A stretch of 64,000 nt of DNA from Rhodoplanes sp. (GTDB lineage: Bacteria > Pseudomonadota > Alphaproteobacteria > Rhizobiales > Xanthobacteraceae), in contig NZ_JACAAX010000012.1 of assembly GCF_013377085.1 (NCBI RefSeq), forward strand, positions 62,001-126,000, read 5' to 3'. Of the stretch, positions 53,138 through 60,851 are shown in pieces (the first letter of the stretch is position 1; every line of letters begins with the position of its first letter). The notes below the pieces were generated by a model that searched no databases, was not told where the DNA came from, and saw only the letters and a program-made list of their open reading frames with translations. The translations under genes and the position numbers were made by a program.

Positions 53138-53833
53138 ATGTCCGACACGTCCCTGGTTCGCCTCGCCGGCGTCAGCAAAGGCTTCGTCAAAGGCAAGGAC
53201 GCGATCACGATCTTCGAACATCTCGATCTGGCGATCCCGGCCGGCGACTTCGTCGCCGTGATGGGCCCGTCCGGCTCCGGCAAGTCGACGCTGCTGAACC
53301 TGCTCGGCGGCATCGACCGGCCCGACGCCGGCGAGGTCGCCATCGCCGGCTCGCGCATCGACACGCTGTCGGAGGGCGAGCTGGCGCGCTGGCGCGCCGC
53401 CAATATCGGCTTCGTGTTCCAGTTCTACAATCTGATGCCGATGCTGACCGCCGCCCAGAACGTCGAGCTGCCGCTGCTGCTCACCCGGCTCGGCAAGGCG
53501 GAGCGGCGCAAGCATGTCGACACCGCGCTAACCATCGTCAATCTCGCCGATCGCGCCAAGCACTATCCGCGCGAGATGTCGGGCGGCCAGCAGCAGCGCG
53601 TCGCCATCGCCCGCGCGATCGTGTCGGACCCCAAGCTGCTGCTCTGCGACGAGCCGACCGGCGACCTCGACCGCACCTCGGCCGACGAGATTCTCGGCAT
53701 GCTGAAGATCCTCAACCGCGATCTCGGCAAGACCATCGTGATGGTGACGCACGATCCGGCCGCCGCCCGCTACGCCAAGCGCACCCTCCACCTCGACAAG
53801 GGGCACTTCGAGGAGAAGGAGCTCGCGGCGTGA
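53138..53833 (+). CDS. ABC transporter ATP-binding protein, MacB/LolD type
   Basis: ATPase subunit of 231 residues. Walker A is GPSGSGKST (43-51), the Q-loop is in [10 protein letters not shown] (Gln95), the signature is MSGGQQQR (147-154), Walker B is [12 protein letters not shown], and the H-loop is in [10 protein letters not shown]. The [23 protein letters not shown] segment (in parts) is typical of the LolD/MacB/FtsE class, which drives mechanotransmission rather than pore transport. It is the second gene; its TGA overlaps the GTG start of the next gene (GTGA), so permease translation is coupled. Confidence 0.95.
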   Translation: MSDTSLVRLAGVSKGFVKGKDAITIFEHLDLAIPAGDFVAVMGPSGSGKSTLLNLLGGIDRPDAGEVAIAGSRIDTLSEGELARWRAANIGFVFQFYNLMPMLTAAQNVELPLLLTRLGKAERRKHVDTALTIVNLADRAKHYPREMSGGQQQRVAIARAIVSDPKLLLCDEPTGDLDRTSADEILGMLKILNRDLGKTIVMVTHDPAAARYAKRTLHLDKGHFEEKELAA

Positions 53834-54990
53834 ACGACTTCCTGCTGATCCGCAAGAATCTGTTCCGCAAGAAGCTGCGGGCGATCCTGATGATCGTCTC
53901 GATCCTGATCGCCTTCGCGATCTTCGGGGTGCTGGCCTCGTTCGAGCGCGCCTTCAACGCCGGCGAGGACGTCTCCGAGGCCGACCGACTGGTGGTGGTC
54001 AACAAGATCAACTTCACCCAGCCGCTGCCGATCGCCTATTTCAACCGGATCGCCGGCATCGAGGGGGTGCGCCAGGTCACCTTCGCCAACTGGTTCGGCG
54101 GCTACTATCAGGATCCGAAGAATTTCATGGTGGTGCTGGCGATCGAGCCGGAGAGCTATCTCAGGCTGACGGCGACCGACTTCACCTTCACGCCGGAGAT
54201 GACCCAGGCCTTCATCCGCAACCGGACGGCTGCGCTGGTCGGCGAGCAGCTCGCCGAGAAATGGGGCTGGAAGGTCGGCGACCGCATCCCGGTCTCGAGC
54301 AGCATCTTCTCGCAGAAGAGCGGGTCGCACACCTGGGACGTCACCATCGTCGGCATCTACGGCAAGAACAAGCCGCAGGCCGACACCAATGCGATGTTCA
54401 TCCAGTTCCCGTATTTCGACGAGACCCGCTCGTTCGGCAAGGACACGATCGGCTGGCTGATCATCAAGACGGCGTCGGCCGGGCTGAACGACCAGATCTC
54501 GAAGGCGATCGACGCGATGTTCGCCAACTCGTCCTACGAGACCGCGACCGACACCGAGAAGGCCTTCAACAAGGCCTTCGTGGCGCAGCTCGGCAACATC
54601 GCCCTGATCGTCACGCTGGTGGTGGGCGCCGCCTTCGTCACCATCCTGATGATCGTCGGCAACACCATGGTGATGGCGGTGCGCGAGCGCACCCGCGAGA
54701 TCGCCGTGCTGAAGACGCTCGGCTTCTCGGGCGCCCGGGTGCTGCGCCTGGTGCTCGGCGAGACCCTGCTGCTGGCGCTGATCGGCGGCACGCTCGGCAT
54801 GGGCCTCGCCACCGTGGCGACGCTGTTCATGCGCCGGAGTCTCGCGATGTTCGTGCCCGGCCTCACCATGAGCGCCGGCATCGTGCTCGCGGCGTTCGGA
54901 TTCATGATCCTGCTCGGGATCGCCACCGGCCTGGTGCCGGCGCTCAACGCGTTCCGGCTGCGGATCGCCGAGGGAATGGGGCGCGGCTGA
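53830..54990 (+). CDS. ABC transporter permease, MacB/LolE-like (first)
   Basis: Membrane subunit of 386 residues with the type VII ABC layout. One N-terminal helix (RAILMIVSILIAFAIFGVLA) is followed by a large periplasmic domain of some 200 residues, then three C-terminal helices (about 265-290, 310-335, 350-375) with REIAVLKTLGFSGARVLRLVLGE (in parts), the FtsX-domain coupling region. The start is the GTG at 53830 overlapping the ATPase stop. With the next gene it forms a heterodimeric permease pair. It ends two bases before the next ATG. Confidence 0.92.
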   Translation: MNDFLLIRKNLFRKKLRAILMIVSILIAFAIFGVLASFERAFNAGEDVSEADRLVVVNKINFTQPLPIAYFNRIAGIEGVRQVTFANWFGGYYQDPKNFMVVLAIEPESYLRLTATDFTFTPEMTQAFIRNRTAALVGEQLAEKWGWKVGDRIPVSSSIFSQKSGSHTWDVTIVGIYGKNKPQADTNAMFIQFPYFDETRSFGKDTIGWLIIKTASAGLNDQISKAIDAMFANSSYETATDTEKAFNKAFVAQLGNIALIVTLVVGAAFVTILMIVGNTMVMAVRERTREIAVLKTLGFSGARVLRLVLGETLLLALIGGTLGMGLATVATLFMRRSLAMFVPGLTMSAGIVLAAFGFMILLGIATGLVPALNAFRLRIAEGMGRG

Positions 54991-54991
54991 C

Positions 54992-56170
54992 ATGCTCAAG
55001 CAGGTTCTGGCGGTCACCCGCATCAATCTCATGAGCATCCCGCAGCGATTTTGGCTGTCGCTGTCGACCGTCGTCGCCGTGGCGCTGGTCGTGATGGTGC
55101 TGTTGTCGTTCCTGGCCATGTCGGCCGGCTTCCGCCGCACGCTGGCGAGCTCGGGCGCCGACGACGTCGCCATCGTGCTGCGCGCTGGCGCCCGGGCCGA
55201 GCTCAACAGCGTCATCGCCCGCGACCAGGTGCGCCTGCTCGAGGATGCCCCCGGCATCGCCCGCGACGCCCAGGGCAAGCCGCTCACTTCGGCCGAGCTC
55301 TATCTCGTCGTCGACGGCATCAAGCGCAGCACCGGGACCAAGGCCAACCTGCCGCTGCGCGGCATCGGCGAAAGCGGCGCGGCGCTGCGCCGCGGCATTC
55401 GGCTCGTCGAGGGCCGCATGTTCGCGCCCGGCAGCAACGAGGTGGTGGTGGGAAAAAGCCTGGTGCGCGAGTTCCAGGGCTTCGAGCTCGGCCGCAGCGT
55501 GCGCTTCGCCACCGGCCAGTGGACCGTGGTCGGCGTGTTCGAGGCCGACGGCAGCGTGTTCGAGTCGGAGATCTGGGCCGACCTGCCGGTGGTGCAGAGC
55601 CTGTTCAACCGCAACAACACCTTCCAGACTCTTCGCGCGCGGCTCACCGGGCCGGACGCGCTCGCGACGCTGAAGGCGTTCAACGACGGCGACCCGCGCC
55701 TCAAGCTCGACGTCAAGTCGGAGCAGGACTATTTCGCCGAGCAGTCGTCGCAGACCTCCGACCTGATCCAGACGCTCGGCTGGCCGCTCGCCATCGCCAT
55801 GGCGTTCGGCGCGCTCGCCGGCGCCCTCAACACCATGTACTCGTCGGTCGCCTCGCGCTCGGTCGAGATCGCGACGCTCCGGGCGATCGGCTTCGGCGGC
55901 TTTGCGGCCTTCGTCGGCACGCTGGTCGAATCACTGCTGCTCGCCGGGATCGGCGGCGTCGTCGGCGCGCTGATCACCTGGCTGGTGTTCGACGGCTTCT
56001 CGGCCTCGACGCTCGGGGCCAGCTTCACCCAGGTCGTGTTCAGCTTCCGCCTCACTCCGGCGCTGATCGGCCAGGGCGTCGTGCTCGCCCTCGTGGTCGG
56101 CCTGATCGGCGGCCTGCTGCCGGCGATCCGGGCCGCCAGGATGCCGATCGTCCAGGGGCTGCAGGGGTAG
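54992..56170 (+). CDS. ABC transporter permease, MacB/LolE-like (second)
   Basis: A 392-residue FtsX-type permease, paralogous to the preceding one. The N-terminal helix is FWLSLSTVVAVALVVMVLLS, the periplasmic region runs to about residue 260, and the last three helices carry SVEIATLRAIGFGGFAAFVGTLVES (in parts) and PAIRAARMPIVQGLQG at the end. Together with the ATPase and adaptor it makes a tripartite exporter. Such systems move lipids, lipoproteins, peptides or macrolides; the substrate is not evident. The ATG begins two bases after the previous gene's stop. Confidence 0.92.
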   Translation: MLKQVLAVTRINLMSIPQRFWLSLSTVVAVALVVMVLLSFLAMSAGFRRTLASSGADDVAIVLRAGARAELNSVIARDQVRLLEDAPGIARDAQGKPLTSAELYLVVDGIKRSTGTKANLPLRGIGESGAALRRGIRLVEGRMFAPGSNEVVVGKSLVREFQGFELGRSVRFATGQWTVVGVFEADGSVFESEIWADLPVVQSLFNRNNTFQTLRARLTGPDALATLKAFNDGDPRLKLDVKSEQDYFAEQSSQTSDLIQTLGWPLAIAMAFGALAGALNTMYSSVASRSVEIATLRAIGFGGFAAFVGTLVESLLLAGIGGVVGALITWLVFDGFSASTLGASFTQVVFSFRLTPALIGQGVVLALVVGLIGGLLPAIRAARMPIVQGLQG

Positions 56171-56177
56171 ATTTTCG

Positions 56178-56283
56178 TCCGTCATTCCGGGGCGCCGCGC
56201 AGCGGCGAGCCCGGAATCCATACACACAGACCGGGGTTATGGGTTCCGGGCTCGCGGACTGACGTCCGCGCCCCGGAACGACG
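56178..56283. repeat. Intergenic composite inverted repeat, family A copy 3
   Basis: Between the convergent ABC permease and homospermidine synthase genes. It begins GTCATTCCGGGGCGCC, contains GAGCCCGGAATCCATA and GTTATGGGTTCCGGGCTCGC in opposite sense, and ends CGCCCCGGAACGACG. Arms match the copies at 6945 and 15655. It can act as a bidirectional terminator. Confidence 0.75.
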
Positions 56284-56292
56284 ATCTGAAAC

Positions 56293-57723
56293 TCACCCCA
56301 CCAGGACGTTCCTGAACTGCCAGGGGTCGCTTTCGTCGATGTCCTCCGGGAACATGCCGGGGCGGTCGGTGAGCGGCGTCCAGTCCGTGTAGGTGCCGAT
56401 CACCGGGCCGAGATAGGGCCGCTGGACTTCGAGACAACGGCGGAAATCCATGTCGTCGGCCTCGACGATGCCGGCCTCCGGATTTTCCAAGGCCCACACC
56501 ATGCCGGCCAGCACGGCCGAGGTGACCTGCAGGCCGGTGGCGTTCTGATAGGGCGCCAGCTCGCGGGTCTCGTCGATGGAGAGCTGCGAGCCGTACCAGT
56601 AGGCGTTCTTGGCGTGGCCGTAGACCAGCACGCCGAGCTCGTCGATGCCGTCGACGATCTCGTTCTCGTCCAAAATATGGATCTTGTCCTGCCGCTTGCC
56701 GGCGGCGCCGAACAGCTCGTGCAGCGACAGCACGGCGTCGTTGGCCGGGTGATAGGCATAGTGGCAGGTCGGCCGGTAGACGACGTCGCCGCCGTCCCGC
56801 ACCGTCAGGTAGTCGGCGATCGAGATCGCCTCGTTGTGCGTCACCAGGAATCCGTACTGGGCCTGCGCGGTCGGCGTCCACGAGCGCACCCGCGTGTTGG
56901 CGCCCGGCTGCAGCAGATAGATGCCGGCGCCGCAGCCGCCTTCGTGGGTGCGGCCGTTCTGCGGCATCCAGGTCTCGTGGGTGCCCCAGCCGAGCTCGGC
57001 CGGCTGCATGCCCTCGGACAGGAAGCCCTCGACCGACCAGGTGTTGACGAACACGTTCTGCGGCTTCGGCTGCTTGGCCCGCTGGGTGTCGCGCTCGGCG
57101 ATGTGGATGCCCTTGACGCCGAGCCTTTGGGCGAGCCGGCCCCAGCCCTCGCGGGTCTTGGGCTCGACCGTCTCCAGCCCGGTGTCACGCGCGATGTCGA
57201 GTAGCGCCTGCTTGACGAACCACGACACCATGCCGGGATTGGCGCCGCAGCACGACACCGCCGTGATGCCGCCCGGCCGGCGCCGCCGCGCCTCCAGCAC
57301 CCGCTCGCGCAAGCGGTAATTGGTGCGCGCCGCCGTGCTCGCCGACTTGTCGAAATAGAAGCCGGGCCACGGCTCCGCGACCGTGTCGATGTAGAACACG
57401 CCGAGCTCGCGGCACAGCTCCATGATGTCGACCGACGAGGTGTCGACCGACAGGTTGACGCAGAAGCCGCGCCCCTCCCCCTTGGTGAGGAGGGGGCTCA
57501 GCAGCTCGCGATAATTGTCCTTGTTGATCGCCTCGTGGATGAAGCGGATGCCGCGCTCGTCGAGGATGTGGCGGTCGCGATCGTCCGGATCGATGACGAC
57601 GAGGCGCGACTTGTCGAACTGAAAGTGCCGCTCGATCAGCGGCAGGGTTCCCTTCCCGATCGAGCCGAACCCGATCATGACGATCGGTCCGTCGATTCGG
57701 GCATGCACGGGCCAGGTGGTCAT
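56293..57723 (-). CDS. Homospermidine synthase
   Basis: Cytosolic NAD-dependent enzyme of 476 residues that makes sym-homospermidine from putrescine. The Rossmann start is IVMIGFGSIGKGTLPLI, then VVIDPDDRDR, VDTSSVDIMELCRELGVFYI (in parts), and the late EGGCGAGIYLLQPGAN, TCHYAYHPANDAVLSLHE and GHAKNAYWYGSQLS segments, all typical of bacterial Hss. The ATG at 57723 (MTTWPVHARIDG) has CGGAGC upstream. It shares a strand with the acetyltransferase and ornithine decarboxylase genes, so putrescine made by the latter is its likely substrate. Homospermidine is a main polyamine in rhizobia. Confidence 0.95.
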   Translation of the reverse strand: MTTWPVHARIDGPIVMIGFGSIGKGTLPLIERHFQFDKSRLVVIDPDDRDRHILDERGIRFIHEAINKDNYRELLSPLLTKGEGRGFCVNLSVDTSSVDIMELCRELGVFYIDTVAEPWPGFYFDKSASTAARTNYRLRERVLEARRRRPGGITAVSCCGANPGMVSWFVKQALLDIARDTGLETVEPKTREGWGRLAQRLGVKGIHIAERDTQRAKQPKPQNVFVNTWSVEGFLSEGMQPAELGWGTHETWMPQNGRTHEGGCGAGIYLLQPGANTRVRSWTPTAQAQYGFLVTHNEAISIADYLTVRDGGDVVYRPTCHYAYHPANDAVLSLHELFGAAGKRQDKIHILDENEIVDGIDELGVLVYGHAKNAYWYGSQLSIDETRELAPYQNATGLQVTSAVLAGMVWALENPEAGIVEADDMDFRRCLEVQRPYLGPVIGTYTDWTPLTDRPGMFPEDIDESDPWQFRNVLVG

Positions 57724-57859
57724 TGCGCGGGTGCTCCGAAACAAGAAGTGAGTGGAAGACGAGACGGCACGGCGCGGTGCTCACCCTCCCCTCCAGGGGG
57801 AGGTGAGGAGCGCGCCACCAAAATGGCGTGCCCTCGTGAACGACAAACGACGGCAAAGA

Positions 57860-58432
57860 TCAAGCCGCCTGCGGCAGGCTCATGCCGGCACGGCGGGAGG
57901 CGCGGCGAACCGCCCTCCTCGCGGCCCCGGACAGGGACCGCTGCGTGACCGTCCCGACCGCGCCGAACAGCGCGCCGGGCAGAAGCTCGCGGGCGAGCAG
58001 CCGCGGCTCGTGGCCGCTCGGCATCGCCAAGCCCGCCGCGGCCGCGGCCGAAAAGCCGAAACCCGAATAATAGGGCGCGTCGCCGACCAGCAGCACGGCG
58101 GCATGGCCGCGCCGCGCCGCCTCGGCGAGCGCCCGCCGCATCAGGGCGGCCCCGATGCCACGGCCCTGCCGGTCCGGATCGACGGCGAGCGGGCCGAGCA
58201 GCAGCACGTCGCGGCCGCCGGCGGCGACCGGCCACAGCCGCACCGTGCCGACGAGACGCTCGTGTCCGTCCTGACCGGTTTCGACGGCGACGAGCGCGAG
58301 CCCTTCGGCCGGCGCATTGCCGACGCGCAGGCGCTCCGAGCTCTTGGCGAAGCGGCACGGGCCGAAGGCGCGGTCGAGCAGGGCTTCTCGGGCCGGCACA
58401 TCGGCCGGCCGCTCGGACAGGATGGTGATCAT
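57860..58432 (-). CDS. GNAT-family N-acetyltransferase
   Basis: A 190-residue acetyltransferase of the GNAT fold. LLLGPLAVDPDRQGRGIGAALM contains motif A with the acetyl-CoA pyrophosphate loop (in parts: DRQGRGIGAAL), followed by AVLLVGDAPYYSGFGF, the YhbS-like C-terminal half, and a basic tail with RRAVRRASRR. The gene sits between ornithine decarboxylase and homospermidine synthase genes on the same strand. Acetylation of polyamines or related amines is a reasonable guess, but YhbS-like members have varied targets. Confidence 0.9.
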   Translation of the reverse strand: MITILSERPADVPAREALLDRAFGPCRFAKSSERLRVGNAPAEGLALVAVETGQDGHERLVGTVRLWPVAAGGRDVLLLGPLAVDPDRQGRGIGAALMRRALAEAARRGHAAVLLVGDAPYYSGFGFSAAAAAGLAMPSGHEPRLLARELLPGALFGAVGTVTQRSLSGAARRAVRRASRRAGMSLPQAA

Positions 58433-58500
58433 GGCAGTATCCCTCGCCGACGACAGCGAGCCCGGACGAATCCTGGGCGGGGAGTGGAAAAGCTCCGTCC

Positions 58501-58585
58501 GTCATGGCCGGGCTTGTCCCGGCCATCCACGTTCTTCATTCGAGCGAACGCTGGTCGTGGATGCCCGGGACGAGCCCGGCATGAC
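58501..58585. repeat. Dispersed inverted repeat between polyamine genes
   Basis: Left arm GTCATGGCCGGGCTTGTCCC, continuing GGCCATCCACG (58501-58531), and right arm CGTGGATGCCCGGGACGAGC, continuing CCGGCATGAC (58556-58585), are reverse complements with few mismatches. The element separates the decarboxylase and acetyltransferase genes and can fold into a 30-bp hairpin that may limit read-through. A decayed arm lies near 28268. Confidence 0.8.
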
Positions 58586-58605
58586 GGCTCAGAGGTTCGG
58601 CGCCC

Positions 58606-59736
58606 TCAGATGTGGTACGTCCTCAGCGGCGCGAAGCCGTTGAACGCCACCGCCGAGTAGGTCGACGTGTAGGCGCCGGTGCCTTCGATCAGCAGCTTGT
58701 CGCCGATCTCCAGGCTGACCGGGAGCGGGTACGGGCTCTTCTCGTACATCACGTCGGCCGAATCGCAGGTCGGGCCGGCGAGCACGCAGCCGGTCGTGCG
58801 GTCGCCGTCGCGCGGCGTGCGGATCGGATAGCGGATCGCCTCGTCCATGGTCTCGGCGAGACCGCCGAACTTGCCGATGTCGAGATAGACCCAGCGCAGC
58901 TCGTCCTTCTCGCTCTTGGTCGAGACCAGCACGACCTCGGCCTCGATCACGCCGGCATTGCCGACCATGCCGCGGCCGGGCTCGATGATGGTCTCCGGGA
59001 TCGCATTGCCGAAATGCTTGCACAGCGCCCGGAAGATCGCACGGCCGTAGCTCTCCACGGCCGCCACCTTCTTGAGGTAGCGGGTCGGGAAGCCGCCGCC
59101 CAGATTGACCATCGAGAGCTGGATGCCGCGCTCGGAGCACGCCCGGAAGATCTGCCCGGCCGACTTCAGGGCGCGATCCCACGAGCGGACATTGCGCTGC
59201 TGCGAGCCGACATGGAACGACACGCCATAGGGCTCCAGGCCGAGCCGTAGCGCGTGCTCGAGCACGTCCACGGCCATGGCCGGATCGCAGCCGAATTTCC
59301 GCGACAGCGGCCACTCGGCGCCGGCGCAGTCGTAGAGGAAGCGGCAGAAGACCCTGGCCCCCGGCGCCGCGCGAGAAATCTTCTCGACCTCGGCCTTGCT
59401 GTCGACCGCGAACAGGCGGACGCCGAGCGCAAAGGCGCGCGCGACGTCGCGCTCCTTCTTGATCGTGTTGCCGAACGAGATGCGGTCCGGCGCGGCGCCG
59501 GCGGCGAGCACCATCTCGATCTCCGGAACCGAGGCGGCGTCGAAGCAGGAGCCGAGCGAGGCGAGCAGCGACAGCACCTCCGGGGCGGGGTTCGCCTTGA
59601 CGGCGTAGAACACCCTCGTGTCCGGCAGGGCACGGGCGAAGGCGACATAGTTCTCGCGCACGACATCGAGATCGACGACGAGGCACGGACCGTCGTCGCG
59701 GCGATGGCGCAGGAACTCGCGGATGCGCTCAGTCAT
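58606..59736 (-). CDS. Ornithine decarboxylase (alanine-racemase-fold, PLP)
   Basis: Decarboxylase of 376 residues in fold-type III (eukaryotic-like ODC group), which makes putrescine from ornithine, with possible lysine activity. The PLP Lys47 is in VFYAVKANP. The glycine-rich PLP phosphate loop is LGGGFP, EPGRGMVGNAG follows, and the active-site Cys324-Asp325 of the partner subunit is in GPTCDSADVMYE. The C-terminal GAYTSTYSAVAFNGF is diagnostic. ATG at 59736. It is the first gene of the polyamine group, with a 686-base leader upstream that could hold a control RNA. Confidence 0.95.
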   Translation of the reverse strand: MTERIREFLRHRRDDGPCLVVDLDVVRENYVAFARALPDTRVFYAVKANPAPEVLSLLASLGSCFDAASVPEIEMVLAAGAAPDRISFGNTIKKERDVARAFALGVRLFAVDSKAEVEKISRAAPGARVFCRFLYDCAGAEWPLSRKFGCDPAMAVDVLEHALRLGLEPYGVSFHVGSQQRNVRSWDRALKSAGQIFRACSERGIQLSMVNLGGGFPTRYLKKVAAVESYGRAIFRALCKHFGNAIPETIIEPGRGMVGNAGVIEAEVVLVSTKSEKDELRWVYLDIGKFGGLAETMDEAIRYPIRTPRDGDRTTGCVLAGPTCDSADVMYEKSPYPLPVSLEIGDKLLIEGTGAYTSTYSAVAFNGFAPLRTYHI

Positions 59737-60422
59737 GGCGCTCTCCCCAACAGGCTAGGCGGGGGCGGCGATGGCCCCCGGATGTGGGTGCGGGCGGAGA
59801 CGCCTCTGCGACCACGCGCGATGGGGACGCGTGCGACGCAAACGGCTCTTCGACCGTCCGTGCTGCCTTGGATTGGAAAGGGGAGTCCCCGATCCGCACG
59901 CCCGGCAATGATGAACAAGCCTCTTCGGCGACCCGAGCCGGTGGTGGAAACCGGCAGAGACCAAAAAAGCCCGCTCCGTCGTTGCTTTAAGCCGCGTCCC
60001 CCGGGGAGAACGGGGTGCGCCGGTTTCGCCTCCGGCTGTCGATCAAGTGTTCGGAGCTCAAGCAATCCGGCGATCGAGCAGGTCCCTGAGGACCAGAAGA
60101 TCGTCGTGATCTCACTCCGGGCGGCTGTCCGGCCTCTTGTCCGGATGCCCACCGATCGACACACGGCCACAGGCACGTGCGAAATTGGGCAGGGGTCACT
60201 TAAGCGATTTGTCCCGGGGGTGCAAGATGTTTGCGACCCACGACGCGGCCGTCGACCGATAAAAATATTCGGAAAAGTTGGCGGAGCTTTAACGCTCGCG
60301 GCGTGGCGCCAGAGTCGGGTGGCGCAAGCAGAGCCACCAGGCGCAAATGTGCATGGGAGAGAGGCGTCGGCGAAGGCCGTGAGAAAACCGGGACGTGAGG
60401 TCGCGCGCGGCGAAAGCCGCGA
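59737..60422 (-). other. Long gene-free leader upstream of ornithine decarboxylase
   Basis: A 686-base stretch with no convincing gene. On the minus strand, hairpins such as GCCGG-AGGCGAAA-CCGGC (about 60019-60036) and GCCGGT-TTCCACC-ACCGGC (59937-59955) can form, with a GGGCTTTTTTGG T-run between (59960-59971). An AT-rich, promoter-like stretch CCGAATATTTTTATCGG lies at 60256-60272. Alphaproteobacterial ODC genes are known to carry the speF leader RNA. I could not confirm its consensus by eye, so this is a candidate only. Confidence 0.5.
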
Positions 60423-60683
60423 TCAGCCGCGGGTCGTGAACGGCTCGACCGCCATGCCGCCGCGGACGAACTGCACCATCACGACGACGCCGAGCACCAG
60501 CAAGGCGCCGGTCAGGGCGTACTCGCCGAGGTCGCCGAGGCCGAACAGATTGGCCAGCGCCCAGCCGCCCGCGAAGGCAGCCCCGAACACCTCGGCCCCG
60601 ATCAGCACGGTGGCGCCGAGCACCGTGATGACGCTCTGCCAGGCGATGCGGCGGTGGGCGGGCTTGGAGACGGTATCGAGCAC
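60423..60683 (-). CDS. Small two-helix membrane protein
   Basis: An 86-residue inner-membrane protein of unknown function. Two hydrophobic helices cover about residues 17-46 (SVITVLGATVLIGAEVFGAA onward) and 54-74, with a short FGLGDLGEY connector; both ends are polar. The start is a GTG at 60683 with GAGGATTTGCCC upstream, and the coding frame extends no further in good context. It is divergent from the M3 peptidase gene. Similar short proteins are widespread in this order but uncharacterised. Confidence 0.75.
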   Translation of the reverse strand: MLDTVSKPAHRRIAWQSVITVLGATVLIGAEVFGAAFAGGWALANLFGLGDLGEYALTGALLVLGVVVMVQFVRGGMAVEPFTTRG

Positions 60684-60851
60684 GGGCAAATCCTCGTTCT
60701 TCGGCCGGGACTCTCCACGAAACCCCGACCGCGTCAAGCCTCCGCCGGCCGCGGGCCGGGTAGCGGACGTCGCACCCCGCCTTATATAGGCAGCCATAGA
60801 CTGACTGCGATCCCGACCGACGCCCGGCGCAACCCTCCGACCCGGTTTCTC

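Noticed and set aside
59784-59990. Short frame of 68 codons in the ornithine decarboxylase leader
   Set aside because: No ribosome site, biased composition and no similarity pattern; the region is better explained as a structured leader.
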